Origin: Myxococcus sp. RHSTA-1-4
Lineage (GTDB): Bacteria > Myxococcota > Myxococcia > Myxococcales > Myxococcaceae
Direction of reading: 5' to 3'
Assembly: GCF_020037125.1 (NCBI RefSeq)
Contig: NZ_JAIQDG010000001.1
Location: 1-64,000 of the forward strand
DNA: 64,000 bases
The translations under genes and the position numbers were made by a program. Positions 50,297 through 59,570 of the stretch are shown here, piece after piece (position 1 is the first letter of the stretch; each line of letters begins with the position of its first letter). The notes under the pieces were generated by a model. It saw nothing but the letters and a program-made list of their open reading frames with translations. It was not told where the DNA came from and made no database searches.

Positions 50297-52702
50297 TTAG
50301 GGCTTCCTTAAATTGCGGAACGGGTTGTTGAACGGCTCGGCGCTCTTCTTTTCGCTGAAGCCGGAGCCCCCTGGCCCCGCAGTGGGCTTGCCTCCTGGAC
50401 TCGAAGCGCCAGCGCCCGAAGAAGGCCTGCCTCCTAAGCCACCGGAGGGCCGAGCGCCCTGCCGGGGCCCGCCGCCGCTCCGCTCCGTCATCCGCCCCGG
50501 CCCCGACGCTCCGCCCACGGCGGGCCGGCTCGAACCCGGCTGCGGCGCCCCACCCTCCTGCACGGCGCGCACGGAGAGCGCCAGGCGCTTCCGGGCCAGG
50601 TCCACGGTGAGCACGCGCACCGTCAGCCTGTCACCGACCTTCACCACCTCGGACGGGTCCTTCACGAACTTCGTGGAGAGCTGCGACACATGCACCAGGC
50701 CGTCCTGGTGCACGCCCACATCCACGAAGGCGCCGAACGCGGTGACGTTGGTCACCACGCCCTGGAGCACCATGCCCTCCTTCACGTCCTCCAGCGTGCG
50801 CAGGTCCTCGCGCAGCTGCGGCGCCGTGAAGTCACCACGCGGGTCTCTGCTGGGCTTCTCCAGCTCGGCGAGGATGTCCTTCAGCGTCATCTCTCCCAGG
50901 TCCGGGCCCAGGTAGCGCTTCGCATCAATCTTCCGCACCAGCGCCGCGTTGCCCACCAGCGCGCCCACCTCCACGCCCAGGTCCTTCGCCATGCGCTCCA
51001 CCACCGGGTAGCGCTCCGGGTGCACCGCGCTCGCGTCCAGCGGCTCCGGTCCGCGCACGCGCAGGAAGCCCGCCGCCTGCTCGAACGTCTTGGGCCCCAG
51101 GCCGCTCACCTTCAGCAGCTCGCGCCGCGTGGTGAAGCGCCCCTTCGACGCCCGGTGCGCCACCAGCTTCTTCGCCAGCGACGGGCCCACGCCCGACACG
51201 TGCTCCAGGAGCTGCGGCGACGCGGTATTCACGTCCACGCCCACCGCGTTGACGCACGAGTCCACCACCTCGCCCAGCTTCTTCTTCAGGAGCCCCTGGT
51301 CCACGTCGTGCTGGTACTGCCCCACGCCGATGCTCTTCGGGTCGAGCTTCACCAGCTCCGCCAGCGGGTCCTGCAGGCGCCGGCCGATGGACACCGCGCC
51401 GCGCAGGCTCACGTCCAGGTCCGGGAACTCGTCGCGCGCCACCTCGGACGCCGAGTACACCGACGCGCCCTGCTCGCTCACCGACACCACCGGGAGCTGC
51501 GAGCCCATGGCCTTCAGCGTGTCACGCACGAAGCCTTCCGCCTCGCGGCTGCCGGTACCGTTGCCCACGGCGATGAGCTCCGGCTTGTGCTTCTTCACCA
51601 CCGCTTCCAGCAGCTTCGCCGCCTTCGCGCGCTCGTCCGCGCTGCGCTCCGTGTAGAGCGTCAGCGTCTCCACCACCTTGCCGGTGACGTCCATCATCGC
51701 CAGCTTGATGCCCGTGCGCAGGCCCGGGTCCAGCGCCAGCACCGCCCGCGCTCCCGCCGGCGGCGCGAGCAGCAGGTGGCGCAGATTCTCTCCGAACACG
51801 CCGATGGCCTGCTTGTCCGCGCGCTCCTTCAGCTCGGCGCGCAGCTCCGACTCCAGCGACGGCCCCATCAGCCGCTCCCACCCGTCCTCCACGGCGGCGC
51901 GCAGCTCCTGCGCGAAGAGGGACTGCGGCTTCGTCACCACCCGCGACGCGAGCAGCGCCTTCACCTCGTCGTCCGGCATGCCGAGCTTCACCTTCAGCAC
52001 GCCCTCCTCCTCGCCACGCAAGAGCGCCAGCACGCGGTGGGACGGGGCCTGGGACAGCGGCTCCTCGTGGCCGTAGTAGTTCTCGAACTTGGTGGGCTCG
52101 CCCTTCTTCGAGGCCACCACGTCCGAGCGCACCGTGCCCCGCCTCGTGCAGACCTCGCGGGCCTCGCGGCGCAGGCCGGCGTCCTCGGCCATGCGCTCGG
52201 CGCAGATGTCGCGCGCACCCGCGAGCGCCGCCTCCAGGTCCGGAACCTCCTTCTCCGGATTGACGAACGGCCGCACCTTGCCGTCCCGGTCCTCGCCGCG
52301 CTTGCCCTCCTGCTTCCACAGCAGGTCCGCCAACGGCTCCAGCCCTCGCTCGCGGGCAATGGCGGCACGCGTGCGGCGCTTGGGCTTGTACGGGAGGTAG
52401 AGGTCCTCCAGCTCGGTGCGCGTCTTCGCGGCCTTGAGCGCCTTCTCCAGCGCCGGGGTCAGCTTCCCCTGCTCTTCAATGGAGCGGAGGATGGTGTCGC
52501 GGCGGGAGTCCAGCTCGGCGCGCTCCTCCGCCCGGTCGAGGATGGCTTGAATCTGGACCTCGTCCAGTCCTCCCGTCGCTTCCTTGCGGTAGCGCGCGAT
52601 GAAGGGAACGGTGGCGCCTTCGGCGTTCAGCGCGAGGGTCCTGTCCACCTGCTCGGGCTTGAGGCCCAGCTCCTGGGAAATCTCAGCGGCGTAGGCGTGC
52701 AT
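50297..52702 (-). CDS. tex: Tex-like S1 RNA-binding transcription accessory protein, 801 aa
   Basis: The architecture is that of Tex: an N-terminal helical region (VDRTLALNAEGATVPFIARY, then RYRKEATGGLDEVQIQAI), a YqgF/RNase H-like domain (VLALDPGLRTGIKLAMMD), a helix-hairpin-helix part (TASPQLLEHVSGVGPSLAKK), and a C-terminal S1 domain (VVTNVTAFGAFVDVGVHQDG, LVHVSQLSTKFV) at about 640-715. A tail of about 75 residues rich in Gly, Ser, Pro and Arg is longer than usual. Tex binds nucleic acids and affects transcription and stress tolerance. The ATG at 52702 starts the conserved N terminus; TATAGA lies 9 nt upstream. It converges with the low-GC HEPN-like gene, with a 10-bp gap. Confidence 0.93.
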   Translation of the reverse strand: MHAYAAEISQELGLKPEQVDRTLALNAEGATVPFIARYRKEATGGLDEVQIQAILDRAEERAELDSRRDTILRSIEEQGKLTPALEKALKAAKTRTELEDLYLPYKPKRRTRAAIARERGLEPLADLLWKQEGKRGEDRDGKVRPFVNPEKEVPDLEAALAGARDICAERMAEDAGLRREAREVCTRRGTVRSDVVASKKGEPTKFENYYGHEEPLSQAPSHRVLALLRGEEEGVLKVKLGMPDDEVKALLASRVVTKPQSLFAQELRAAVEDGWERLMGPSLESELRAELKERADKQAIGVFGENLRHLLLAPPAGARAVLALDPGLRTGIKLAMMDVTGKVVETLTLYTERSADERAKAAKLLEAVVKKHKPELIAVGNGTGSREAEGFVRDTLKAMGSQLPVVSVSEQGASVYSASEVARDEFPDLDVSLRGAVSIGRRLQDPLAELVKLDPKSIGVGQYQHDVDQGLLKKKLGEVVDSCVNAVGVDVNTASPQLLEHVSGVGPSLAKKLVAHRASKGRFTTRRELLKVSGLGPKTFEQAAGFLRVRGPEPLDASAVHPERYPVVERMAKDLGVEVGALVGNAALVRKIDAKRYLGPDLGEMTLKDILAELEKPSRDPRGDFTAPQLREDLRTLEDVKEGMVLQGVVTNVTAFGAFVDVGVHQDGLVHVSQLSTKFVKDPSEVVKVGDRLTVRVLTVDLARKRLALSVRAVQEGGAPQPGSSRPAVGGASGPGRMTERSGGGPRQGARPSGGLGGRPSSGAGASSPGGKPTAGPGGSGFSEKKSAEPFNNPFRNLRKP

Positions 52703-52711
52703 GGCCCCGCT

Positions 52712-52717
52712 TCTATA
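52712..52717 (-). promoter_or_regulatory. Candidate -10 hexamer TATAGA of tex
   Basis: On the minus strand TATAGA ends 9 nt before the ATG at 52702. There is a GCGGGGCC in the gap rather than a good Shine-Dalgarno. No -35 box is evident. Confidence 0.3.
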
Positions 52718-52828
52718 ACCCGGCCCCCACGCGCCTCCCAGCGTCCTGCCGCCCCAGGCGGCCGGTGGCGGTGGCCCCACGACACCGCTTCTGCTCGGAG
52801 AAGAACAGCGCTTCGCCAGCGGTGCGTC

Positions 52829-53371
52829 TCACCCGCGCCGCCGGGCCTCCCACTCCGGCCGGAGCAGTCCCCAGAGCTGCTGGTCCCTGCGCTGGCCCAG
52901 GAACATGCAGTGACCGCGCATCGTGCCCTCCTGCGTGAAGCCCAGCTTGCGCGCCACCGACTGCGAGGCGAGGTTCTCCGCCAGCGTCGTCAGCCACAGC
53001 CGCTGGAGGAAGGGCAGCGTGAAGAGCTGCTCCAGCATCATCCCCACCGCGCGCGTGCCCAGCCCCCGGCCGTGGTACGCGTCGGACAGCATGTAGCCGA
53101 GCTGCGCCCGGCCGTGCGTCCGCGAGATGTCCCTCGCGGACACCGTGCCGATGAGCCGCCCGTCGTACTCCACGAACCACCGGAAGCCCTTCGCGCGCGT
53201 GTCGCCCCACGTGCCCGCCTCCGCGATGCGCTTCAGCAACTGCTCGCGCGAGTCGTCCTCCGTGTCCACGAAGCGCCGCGCGCCGGGCTCGGAGCGCAGC
53301 ACCATCCAGAAGTCCACGTGCTCCGGACGGGCGGGCACGAGTCGAACGTCGGAAGAACCCATGCCCGGCAC
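52829..53371 (-). CDS. GNAT-family N-acetyltransferase (RimJ/RimL-like), 180 aa
   Basis: The GNAT acetyl-CoA motif is seen in QLGYMLSDAYHGRGLGTRAV, where GRGLGT forms the pyrophosphate loop. The flanking strands (RWFVEYDGRLIGTVSARDI) and the C-terminal NLASQSVARKLGFTQEGTMR with ARKLGF are typical of the RimJ/RimL type, which acetylates N-terminal amines or small amines. The target is unknown. Two starts are possible: the GTG at 53371 with GGGGAG 4-5 nt upstream, and the ATG at 53362 without a good site; I use the former. Confidence 0.9.
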   Translation of the reverse strand: MPGMGSSDVRLVPARPEHVDFWMVLRSEPGARRFVDTEDDSREQLLKRIAEAGTWGDTRAKGFRWFVEYDGRLIGTVSARDISRTHGRAQLGYMLSDAYHGRGLGTRAVGMMLEQLFTLPFLQRLWLTTLAENLASQSVARKLGFTQEGTMRGHCMFLGQRRDQQLWGLLRPEWEARRRG

Positions 53372-53410
53372 TCTACTCCCCGGGAAACGGCGGGCCCCCT
53401 GAAACGGCCG

Positions 53411-53450
53411 AGGGCCGCGGCCGGAAGCACGAGGCTCCCGGCGCGGCCCT
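53411..53450 (-). terminator. Long hairpin terminator behind the PhoD-like gene
   Basis: AGGGCCGCG (53411-53419) pairs perfectly with CGCGGCCCT (53442-53450). The stem is continued past one unpaired G by CCGG/CCGG and then AGC/GCT. It lies 31 bp after the PhoD stop codon, and the minus-strand tail contains GTTTC. Confidence 0.6.
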
Positions 53451-53481
53451 CTTCCCCACCACGAGGGCGGGATGCTGTCGC

Positions 53482-55680
53482 TCAGATGGCGGTGATTTCG
53501 TCGTTCTTGATGCGGAACTGCTTCGTCGCGAACTTCCCGCTCAGCTCCTCATCGGTGCGCAGCGAGTAGTCCTTGGTGATTTCCGAGCTGGGGATGAGGT
53601 GGAACGTGGCGAGCGCCTCGTCCGCCTTCACCTCCATCATCACGAAGCCGTGGGCGTCGCCGTCCGCGAACCGCATGCCCCGGTGGGCCGCCTTCATCGT
53701 GTCCTCCAGCTCCTTGACGATGTAGCGGTACACCGTGCTGCCGGAGCCGTAGCCCGCGCCCAGCAGCGCCAGTCCCGCCAGCTCCTTGATGGAGCCGGAG
53801 GAGATGGCCGGCGCCGTCAGCGTGGGCACGCCGCCCTCCACCGACGCGAAGGACGCGTGGATGTCACCGGAGATGAACAGCGCGTTCTGCACGCCGCTCG
53901 CCTTGAGGGTGCCCAGCAGCGCCGCCTTCTCCGTGGGGAAGCCGTCCCACTGGTCCACGTTGAAGTAGAACGTCTGGCGCAGCGTGGGGTCCGGGATGTC
54001 CGTCTTGCCGCTCAGGTCGAACACCATGGACGTCAGCGACACGGAGGAGACGATGATCTTCCACGTGTTGGTCGCCTGCACCGACTGCAGGAACCACTCG
54101 CGCTGCTCGGTGCCCAGCGCGTTCTGCGTGTTCTTCGGGGGATTGGCCAGCCGGCCCAGCTGGTACTTCACGCCCGCGAACAGGTCGAAGGCGGGCTTGA
54201 CGACGATGTAGCGCGAGCCCTGGATGCCGAACAGCCCGGGCTTGCCCATGTGCACGAAGGCCAGGCCGTGCAGCACGCCCTCGCCCGCCGTGGGGAAGCG
54301 CGGGAGGGCCGGAGCGCCGGCCGCCCGGCGGGCCTCGTTGACCGCGTCCAGCACCTGGTTGGCGTAGTACACCGAGATGCCGCCCTTCACCGTCCCGGCG
54401 GCCTTGGCGGCGGCCTGCTCCTGGGTGAGGCCCGCCTGCATGGCCTGCTGCACGTACGCGCCCTGCAGGGCCAGCTTGTGGTTGCTGTACACCTCCGCGT
54501 CGATGTCCACGTACGCGAACGTGCCGGAGGCGAGCATTCCCTGCACCTGCGCCTGCACGGCCTCGGGCAGCGCGGGCAGCGCCGCGCGCAGCTCCTGCTC
54601 GGTCAGCGCCACCGTGCCGGGGTACGCGTCCTCGGGGATGAGGTGGTCCGGGCGATGGGTGCGGAAGTCCGTCACCACCAGCTTCAGGTTCCGGCCGAAC
54701 TCGAAGTCCCGGTAGATGCGCGTGTCCGGGAAGCGCGGCGCCGCGGTGGGGTCGATGGCGCCCGCGTTCGCGTTGGTGTTGTCCAGCGGGATGTACTCGA
54801 AGAAGGCCTGCTCCGCGTTGCGGCGGCGCTCCACCTGCTCCTCGTTCGTCAGGCCGTCCGTGTACGTGGCGGTGGCGCCGTGGCAGTCGTCGGAGAACTC
54901 GTGGTCGTCCCACATGACGATGAACGGGTAGCGCTCATGCACCCGCTGGATGACCTTGTCCGTGCGCAGGTTCTTGTAGAGGTCGCGGTAGTTGGACAGC
55001 GCGTTGGCCGCATAGAACGCCGCCAGGCCCTTGCCCTGCCGCAGCGCCTTCTCCGGCTCGCTGAAGAACACGGAGCGCTGGCCATTGGAGGACTGGAAGG
55101 ACGCGTCGCCCGTCGTCTCGTAGATGTAGTCACCGAGGAAGACGATGAAGTCCAGGTCCGGGTTGAGCTGGAGCAGCCGCTGCCACGCGTTGAAGTAGCG
55201 GCCGATGTAGTCCTGGCAGCTCGCGAAGGCGAACTTCACCGGAACGTCGTCGCCGGCGGCCGGCGCGGTGCGGGTGCGGCCCGTCGCGGTGGTGAACTTC
55301 TGGCCGTCCTTCTCGAAGGTGAAGCGGTAGTAGTACGTGGTGCGGGGCGACAGGTTGGTGACCTTCACCTTGAGGGCGTGGTCGTTCTGCGCCAGCGCGG
55401 AGAACTGCTCGTTCAGCACCAGGGTGCCAAAGTCCTCGCTGGTGGACACCTCCAGCCGCAACCGCGCGTCGGCGCTGGCGTTGTCCGGGTCCACCGCGCG
55501 AACCCACAGCACCACGCTGTCGGCGCGCGGGTCACCCGAGGCCACCGACTGCGGGAAGTACTTCGCACGGTCATCCGACGGCGGCGCGCCGTTCTCATCA
55601 TCCGAGCACCCGAACGCGGTGCTCGCCGCGACGGCGACGACGGCCTGAAGGAAACTGCGACGCTTGAATTTGTCGAACAA
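53482..55680 (-). CDS. PhoD-like alkaline phosphatase, Tat-exported, 732 aa
   Basis: The N terminus KFKRRSFLQAVVAVAA is a twin-arginine signal (RRSFLQ), followed by STAFGCSDDENG, a possible lipobox, so the protein may be a Tat-exported lipoprotein. An Fn3-like PhoD N-terminal domain (SVASGDPRADSVVLWVRAVD) is followed by the metallophosphatase core: KFAFASCQDYIGRYFNAW, DFIVFLGDYIYE, IVMWDDHEFSDDCHG and NALFISGDIHASFAS. PhoD enzymes use Ca/Fe to cleave phosphodiesters and monoesters in the periplasm or outside, for phosphate gain. At 732 residues it is longer than B. subtilis PhoD (583), mainly through an insert near residues 300-470. A hairpin terminator follows. Confidence 0.92.
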   Translation of the reverse strand: MFDKFKRRSFLQAVVAVAASTAFGCSDDENGAPPSDDRAKYFPQSVASGDPRADSVVLWVRAVDPDNASADARLRLEVSTSEDFGTLVLNEQFSALAQNDHALKVKVTNLSPRTTYYYRFTFEKDGQKFTTATGRTRTAPAAGDDVPVKFAFASCQDYIGRYFNAWQRLLQLNPDLDFIVFLGDYIYETTGDASFQSSNGQRSVFFSEPEKALRQGKGLAAFYAANALSNYRDLYKNLRTDKVIQRVHERYPFIVMWDDHEFSDDCHGATATYTDGLTNEEQVERRRNAEQAFFEYIPLDNTNANAGAIDPTAAPRFPDTRIYRDFEFGRNLKLVVTDFRTHRPDHLIPEDAYPGTVALTEQELRAALPALPEAVQAQVQGMLASGTFAYVDIDAEVYSNHKLALQGAYVQQAMQAGLTQEQAAAKAAGTVKGGISVYYANQVLDAVNEARRAAGAPALPRFPTAGEGVLHGLAFVHMGKPGLFGIQGSRYIVVKPAFDLFAGVKYQLGRLANPPKNTQNALGTEQREWFLQSVQATNTWKIIVSSVSLTSMVFDLSGKTDIPDPTLRQTFYFNVDQWDGFPTEKAALLGTLKASGVQNALFISGDIHASFASVEGGVPTLTAPAISSGSIKELAGLALLGAGYGSGSTVYRYIVKELEDTMKAAHRGMRFADGDAHGFVMMEVKADEALATFHLIPSSEITKDYSLRTDEELSGKFATKQFRIKNDEITAI

Positions 55681-55833
55681 GGCAGGACTCCGGAAGCGCG
55701 GGGTTGGGAAGTAGAGCGCGGAGTCTAAGTCGCTCGTCTACCCGTCAGGAAACATCCCGGCTCGCTTCACGCGACAACGCGGCGTGTCATCCACCAGCGG
55801 TGCGTGCACACGGAGCCAGCGCGAGAAAAGAGA

Positions 55834-55865
55834 GAGGGCCAGCCCCCTTTCGGCGGTCGGCCCTC
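55834..55865 (-). terminator. Rho-independent terminator of recA
   Basis: GAGGGCC (55834-55840) pairs with GGCCCTC (55859-55865). On the minus strand the stem is followed at once by a T-rich tract (TCTCTTTTCTC). It is the clearest intrinsic terminator in the window. A second hairpin CGTGGGC/GCCCACG (55894-55900 with 55908-55914) lies between it and the recA stop codon. Confidence 0.75.
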
Positions 55866-55933
55866 GCGCTCACGCGGCATGGACGGGAGTGGCCGTGGGC
55901 CCGGAGTGCCCACGACCCACTACCCGGCCCGGC

Positions 55934-57019
55934 TCACTTCACGGCCTTCACGCGGGCGCGCTTCTCGCTGGCACCCTCGGCGGCCTCCTCGGCGGCGGGC
56001 GCGGCGGCGACCGGCGCCTTGGTGATGCCGTACTTCTCCAGCACGCGGCCCTCGATGTCCTTGGCCACCTCCGGGTGCTCCTTGAGGTAGTCCTTGGCAT
56101 TCTCGCGGCCCTGGCCGATGCGCTCTCCGTTGAAGGAGAACCAGCTTCCGCTCTTCTCCACGATGTTCTCGTTGGAGGCCAGGTCGATGAGGTCGCCCTC
56201 ACGGGAGATGCCCGTGCCGTACATGATGTCGAACTCGACCTCCTTGAACGGGGGGGCCACCTTGTTCTTCACCACCTTCACGCGGGTGCGGCTGCCCACC
56301 ACCGACTCGCCGTTCTTGATGGCGCCGATGCGGCGGATGTCCAGGCGCTGCGACGCGTAGAACTTCAGCGCGTTACCGCCCGTCGTCGTCTCGGGGTTGC
56401 CGAACATCACGCCAATCTTCATGCGAATCTGGTTGATGAAGATGACGCACGTCTGGCTCTTGGCGATGGTGCCCGTCAGCTTGCGGAGGGCCTGGCTCAT
56501 GAGGCGGGCCTGCACGCCCATGTGCGCGTCGCCCATCTCACCCTCGAGCTCCGCCTTCGGCACGAGCGCGGCGACCGAGTCCACCACCAGCACGTCGATG
56601 GCGCCCGAGCGCACCAGCATCTCCGCGATTTCCAGCGCCTGCTCACCGGTGTCCGGCTGGCTCAAGAGCAGGTCATCGGTGCGCACGCCCAGCTTGCGGG
56701 CGTAGCCCACGTCGAGCGCGTGCTCCGCGTCCACGTAGCCGCAGATGCCGCCACGCTTCTGCGCCTCGGCGACGATGTGGAGACACAGCGTCGTCTTGCC
56801 GGAGGACTCCGGCCCGAAGATTTCGATGATGCGGCCCTTGGGAACGCCACCCACGCCCAGCGCGATATCGAGTGAAATCGAGCCCGTCGAAATGGCCTGG
56901 ACATCCCGCATCAGCGGCTCGTCCTTGCCGAGCCGCATGATGGACCCCTTGCCGAACTGGCGCTCCACCGCGGACATCGCCAGTTCGATTGCCTTTTCCT
57001 TCTCCTGATTCACGGCCAT
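55934..57019 (-). CDS. recA: RecA recombinase, 361 aa
   Basis: RecA forms filaments on single-stranded DNA, drives strand exchange and stimulates LexA cleavage. The sequence has the full family pattern: [11 protein letters not shown], the Walker [10 protein letters not shown] at about 66-74, [29 protein letters not shown] for Walker B and loop 1, [20 protein letters not shown] in loop 2, and the C-terminal [20 protein letters not shown]. The last 30 residues are an Ala/Glu-rich tail with a basic end ([10 protein letters not shown]), instead of the usual acidic tail. M. xanthus is known to have two recA genes; this could match either. GGAG is 9 nt before the ATG at 57019. A promoter candidate is 53-81 bp upstream. 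Confidence 0.97.
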   Translation of the reverse strand: MAVNQEKEKAIELAMSAVERQFGKGSIMRLGKDEPLMRDVQAISTGSISLDIALGVGGVPKGRIIEIFGPESSGKTTLCLHIVAEAQKRGGICGYVDAEHALDVGYARKLGVRTDDLLLSQPDTGEQALEIAEMLVRSGAIDVLVVDSVAALVPKAELEGEMGDAHMGVQARLMSQALRKLTGTIAKSQTCVIFINQIRMKIGVMFGNPETTTGGNALKFYASQRLDIRRIGAIKNGESVVGSRTRVKVVKNKVAPPFKEVEFDIMYGTGISREGDLIDLASNENIVEKSGSWFSFNGERIGQGRENAKDYLKEHPEVAKDIEGRVLEKYGITKAPVAAAPAAEEAAEGASEKRARVKAVK

Positions 57020-57071
57020 TTCTCGTCGCTCCTTGTATTGGCGGACCACCCCGGTCCACCTGAACGCGCTT

Positions 57072-57100
57072 TTAGTACGCGATGGGTAGACCCTAGTCCA
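57072..57100 (-). promoter_or_regulatory. Candidate recA promoter
   Basis: On the minus strand TGGACT (57095-57100) and TACTAA (57072-57077) are separated by exactly 17 bp. Both match the sigma-70 consensus at four positions. No palindromic LexA-type box is obvious. The leader contains a GGACC/GGTCC inverted repeat. Confidence 0.35.
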
Positions 57101-57131
57101 CCCCTCTGACATCCGTACTGCATCCTGCTTC

Positions 57132-57935
57132 TCAGCTCTCGCGGAGGGCAGCCAGGAAGACGGCCACCAGCCCGGCCACTCCAGCCCACATCCCCGCCGG
57201 GGTGTCCACCACGAGGGGAAGCCCCAGGGCGAGGGCGGAGACGAGGGCCAGCAGCGCGAGGCCCAAGCGGTATACGGGGGAGCGCGGCGGAGCAAGCCAC
57301 AAGGCCATCAGGGCCAGCACCGCCAGACCTACCTGGGTGGTGACCAGGCTGTCGGGCCCGCCCGGCCTCGTCAGCTCCTGGACGATTTGCGCGCCCAGGC
57401 CCGCGAGCAGCACCCCGGAGGGGATGAGGGGGCCCCGGAGCCCCGTGCGCGGCAGGCCCCGGCCGGCGGAGCGCAGGTGCTCCAGGTCCTCCGGCCGCAC
57501 CTCCAGCGCATAGGGGTAGCCCAGGGACAGCAGCGCCTCCACCGCCACCGCGCGGCAGGAGCGGCCCCGGGCATCCACCAGCCCCTCCAGCTTCCCGGTC
57601 TCCAGCAGCCGGTGGAAGGTGTCCGCCACGTGGCGGTCCCCGGCCCCCTCCGCCATCTGCTCCAGGAGGGCATTCAGCCGCGACGCCAGCTCCGGGCGCT
57701 CCGCCTCCGGCACGCGCCGGGCCTGCTCCGTCAGCACCAGCACCGGCAGCGGCAGGTCCAGCGGAGGGGTGGGCCTGCCCGTCAGCGGGGGCTGGGGCCG
57801 CGTCCGGAGGGCCTCGGCCTCCGGAGGGCTCCAGGGGGCCACGTCCGGGAATCGTGTCTCTCCGGCCTCCTCGTCGAGCCTCGGCGTGGGCGGATGTGGG
57901 CGGGTGGAGTCCGGCACGGAGGAAACTGTACCCAC
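57132..57935 (-). CDS. Membrane protein of unknown function, 267 aa
   Basis: The N-terminal 150 residues are soluble, helical and Pro-rich at the start, with [40 protein letters not shown] and [20 protein letters not shown]. The C-terminal 100 residues hold about four membrane helices ([69 protein letters not shown]). I do not recognise the family. The start is a GTG at 57935 preceded by GGGGGCC. It lies upstream of recA on the same strand with a 112-bp gap that holds the recA promoter, and is divergent from the ECF sigma gene. Confidence 0.72.
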   Translation of the reverse strand: MGTVSSVPDSTRPHPPTPRLDEEAGETRFPDVAPWSPPEAEALRTRPQPPLTGRPTPPLDLPLPVLVLTEQARRVPEAERPELASRLNALLEQMAEGAGDRHVADTFHRLLETGKLEGLVDARGRSCRAVAVEALLSLGYPYALEVRPEDLEHLRSAGRGLPRTGLRGPLIPSGVLLAGLGAQIVQELTRPGGPDSLVTTQVGLAVLALMALWLAPPRSPVYRLGLALLALVSALALGLPLVVDTPAGMWAGVAGLVAVFLAALRES

Positions 57936-57994
57936 GGCCCCCTTCGGGGTTCAAAGCGGCGGTGGCCCGCAACTTCCGGCGGGCAACGGGGTTG

Positions 57995-58606
57995 ATGTCG
58001 GACGTGGACGTGGATTCGGACGCGCAGGCGATGCTGAAGGTGGCCGCGGGAGACCGGCAGGCGTTTGCCTGGCTGTTCGACCGCTACCACGGGAGCGTGG
58101 CGCGCTTCGCGTTCCGCTTCGTGGGGGACCGGGAGCGGGCGGAGGAGCTGACGCAGGACATCTTCGTGAAGCTCTACCGGAACGCGAAGGCCTACAAGCC
58201 GACGGCCCGGTTCAAGACCTTCCTCTTCCGGGTGGCCACCAACCACTGCCTCAACGAGGTGAGGCGGGGCGAGTACCGGGTGTCCCACACGTCCTCGGAG
58301 ACGCCGGAGGGGGAGGAGACAGGAGCGGTGGAGATGGCCGGACCGGACGGAGACATGCCGGACCAGGCGCTGGCGGGACGGGAGCTGGAGCGGGCGGTGG
58401 GCGAGGCGCTGCGGAACATGAGCGACCGCGAGCGCGCGGCCTTCACCATGTGCCGCTTCGAGGGCATGGCATACCGGGACATCGCGGAGGCGCTCGAGGC
58501 GAGCGAGGCCGCCGTGAAGAGCCTCATCCACCGCGCCACGCTGGCGGTGGCGCGAAGGATTGAAGAGCTGCAGGCGGGCACCGCGCCCGCGAGGAGCAGG
58601 GCATGA
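57995..58606 (+). CDS. ECF-type RNA polymerase sigma factor, 203 aa
   Basis: Region 2 is clear (WLFDRYHGSVARFAFRFVGD, then RAEELTQDIFVKLYRNAKAY and FKTFLFRVATNHCLNEVRRG). Region 4 follows after a 45-residue linker: ALRNMSDRERAAFTMCRFEG, MAYRDIAEALEASEAAVKSL, IHRATLAV. The linker is acidic and longer than usual. The gene begins a tight run: its stop overlaps the ATG of an anti-sigma gene (ATGA), and two further overlaps follow. This is the usual sign of a sigma/anti-sigma pair responding to an envelope signal. Start chosen at the ATG 57995. The region upstream shows no copy of a clear ECF promoter (GGAAC...) that would prove autoregulation. Confidence 0.93.
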   Translation: MSDVDVDSDAQAMLKVAAGDRQAFAWLFDRYHGSVARFAFRFVGDRERAEELTQDIFVKLYRNAKAYKPTARFKTFLFRVATNHCLNEVRRGEYRVSHTSSETPEGEETGAVEMAGPDGDMPDQALAGRELERAVGEALRNMSDRERAAFTMCRFEGMAYRDIAEALEASEAAVKSLIHRATLAVARRIEELQAGTAPARSRA

Positions 58607-59079
58607 GCTGTTTTTTCGAAGAGGACCTGACGGCGTACGTGGACGGGGAGCTCCCCCCGGCCCGGCGCGCGCAGGTGGAGGCCCACCTGGGCACCTGCGC
58701 CGGCTGCCGCGCCACGCACGCGCTCCTGAGCAACGCGGTGACGCGGCTGACGGAGCTGCCGGCCTTCGAGCCCTCCCCGGCCACCCGCCGCGCGGTGCTG
58801 GCGAAGCTGGACGCGCTGCCGGAGCCCTGGTGGGAGCGGCTGAAGCGGCTGCTGCGCCCGTCGGTGCTGGTGCCGTCGGTGGGCCTGGCCGCGGCGGTGG
58901 CCGTGGCGCTGCTGGTGGTGAGCCCCGGCCCCGACGCTCCGCCCGAGCTGGCGGACCCGGCGGTGATGGAGCTGGCCGCCAACCTGGAAGTGGCCGAGGA
59001 CTACGAGCTGCTGGGGCTCGACAGCGCAGAGGATTTGGAGGTCGTCGCGAACCTCCACGAGCTGGAGGTGGCGCAATGA
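58603..59079 (+). CDS. Zinc-finger anti-sigma factor, 158 aa
   Basis: The N-terminal cytoplasmic part has an anti-sigma zinc finger with His28, Cys32 and Cys35 (EAHLGTCAGC) and DLTAYVDGELPPARRAQV, as in ZAS proteins that hold an ECF sigma factor. One membrane helix follows (VLVPSVGLAAAVAVALLVV, 88-106). The outer part is 50 residues, acidic, and ends in SAEDLEVVANLHELE plus three residues. This motif recurs in the small exported protein two genes downstream. Overlap of 4 bp with the sigma gene and with the DUF3106 gene shows a single operon. Confidence 0.92.
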   Translation: MSCFFEEDLTAYVDGELPPARRAQVEAHLGTCAGCRATHALLSNAVTRLTELPAFEPSPATRRAVLAKLDALPEPWWERLKRLLRPSVLVPSVGLAAAVAVALLVVSPGPDAPPELADPAVMELAANLEVAEDYELLGLDSAEDLEVVANLHELEVAQ

Positions 59080-59570
59080 GACGCGTGGGCCTGATGGCGC
59101 TGGCGCTGGGGATGACGCTGCTGGTGGGCGTCCCCGCGCGCGCGGAGACCGGACAGCCCCGCACGGCGGCCGAGCGCTTCGAGCGGATGACGCCGGAGCA
59201 GAAGGAGGCGCTGCGCGCGAAGCTGCGCGAGTTCAAGGCGCTGCCCAGGGACGAGCAGGAGCGCATCCGCGCCAACCTGGAGCGCTGGCGCCAGCTCCCG
59301 CCCGAGGAGCGCGAGCGCGTCCGCGCCAACCTGCGCGAGCTGAAGCGGCTCACCCCCGCCGAGCGCCAGGCGCTGCGCGAGCGGGCCCGCGAGCTGAGGA
59401 AGCTGGACCCCGAGCGGCGCGCGGAGATGCGCCAGCGCATGCGGCAGTACCTGCGTGAGAACCCCGACAAGCGCGAGCAGATTCTGGAGAACATGCGCCG
59501 CTGGCGGCAGATGACACCCGAGCAGCGCCAGGAGGTGCGCGAGCGCCTGCGCGAGAGGCGGCGCCGGTGA
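59076..59570 (+). CDS. DUF3106 periplasmic protein, 164 aa
   Basis: A signal peptide (MRRVGLMALALGMTLLVGVPARAE) is followed by a chain of repeated charged helices: RFERMTPEQKEALRAKLREF, LPRDEQERIRANLERWRQLP, PEERERVRANLRELKRLTPA, RQMTPEQRQEVRERLRER. The repeat is about 20 residues with a Pro turn each time. DUF3106 proteins resemble the CpxP/Spy-type stress proteins that bind misfolded proteins in the periplasm. Here it likely serves as a sensor or effector for the ECF pair; this is inference. It overlaps by 4 bp at both ends with neighbours. Confidence 0.85.
   Translation: MRRVGLMALALGMTLLVGVPARAETGQPRTAAERFERMTPEQKEALRAKLREFKALPRDEQERIRANLERWRQLPPEERERVRANLRELKRLTPAERQALRERARELRKLDPERRAEMRQRMRQYLRENPDKREQILENMRRWRQMTPEQRQEVRERLRERRRR

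Noticed and set aside
57060..57110. A LexA box upstream of recA
   Set aside because: No convincing palindromic SOS box of either the CTG-N10-CAG or the GAAC-N4-GTTC type is present; only a plain promoter-like pair was kept.
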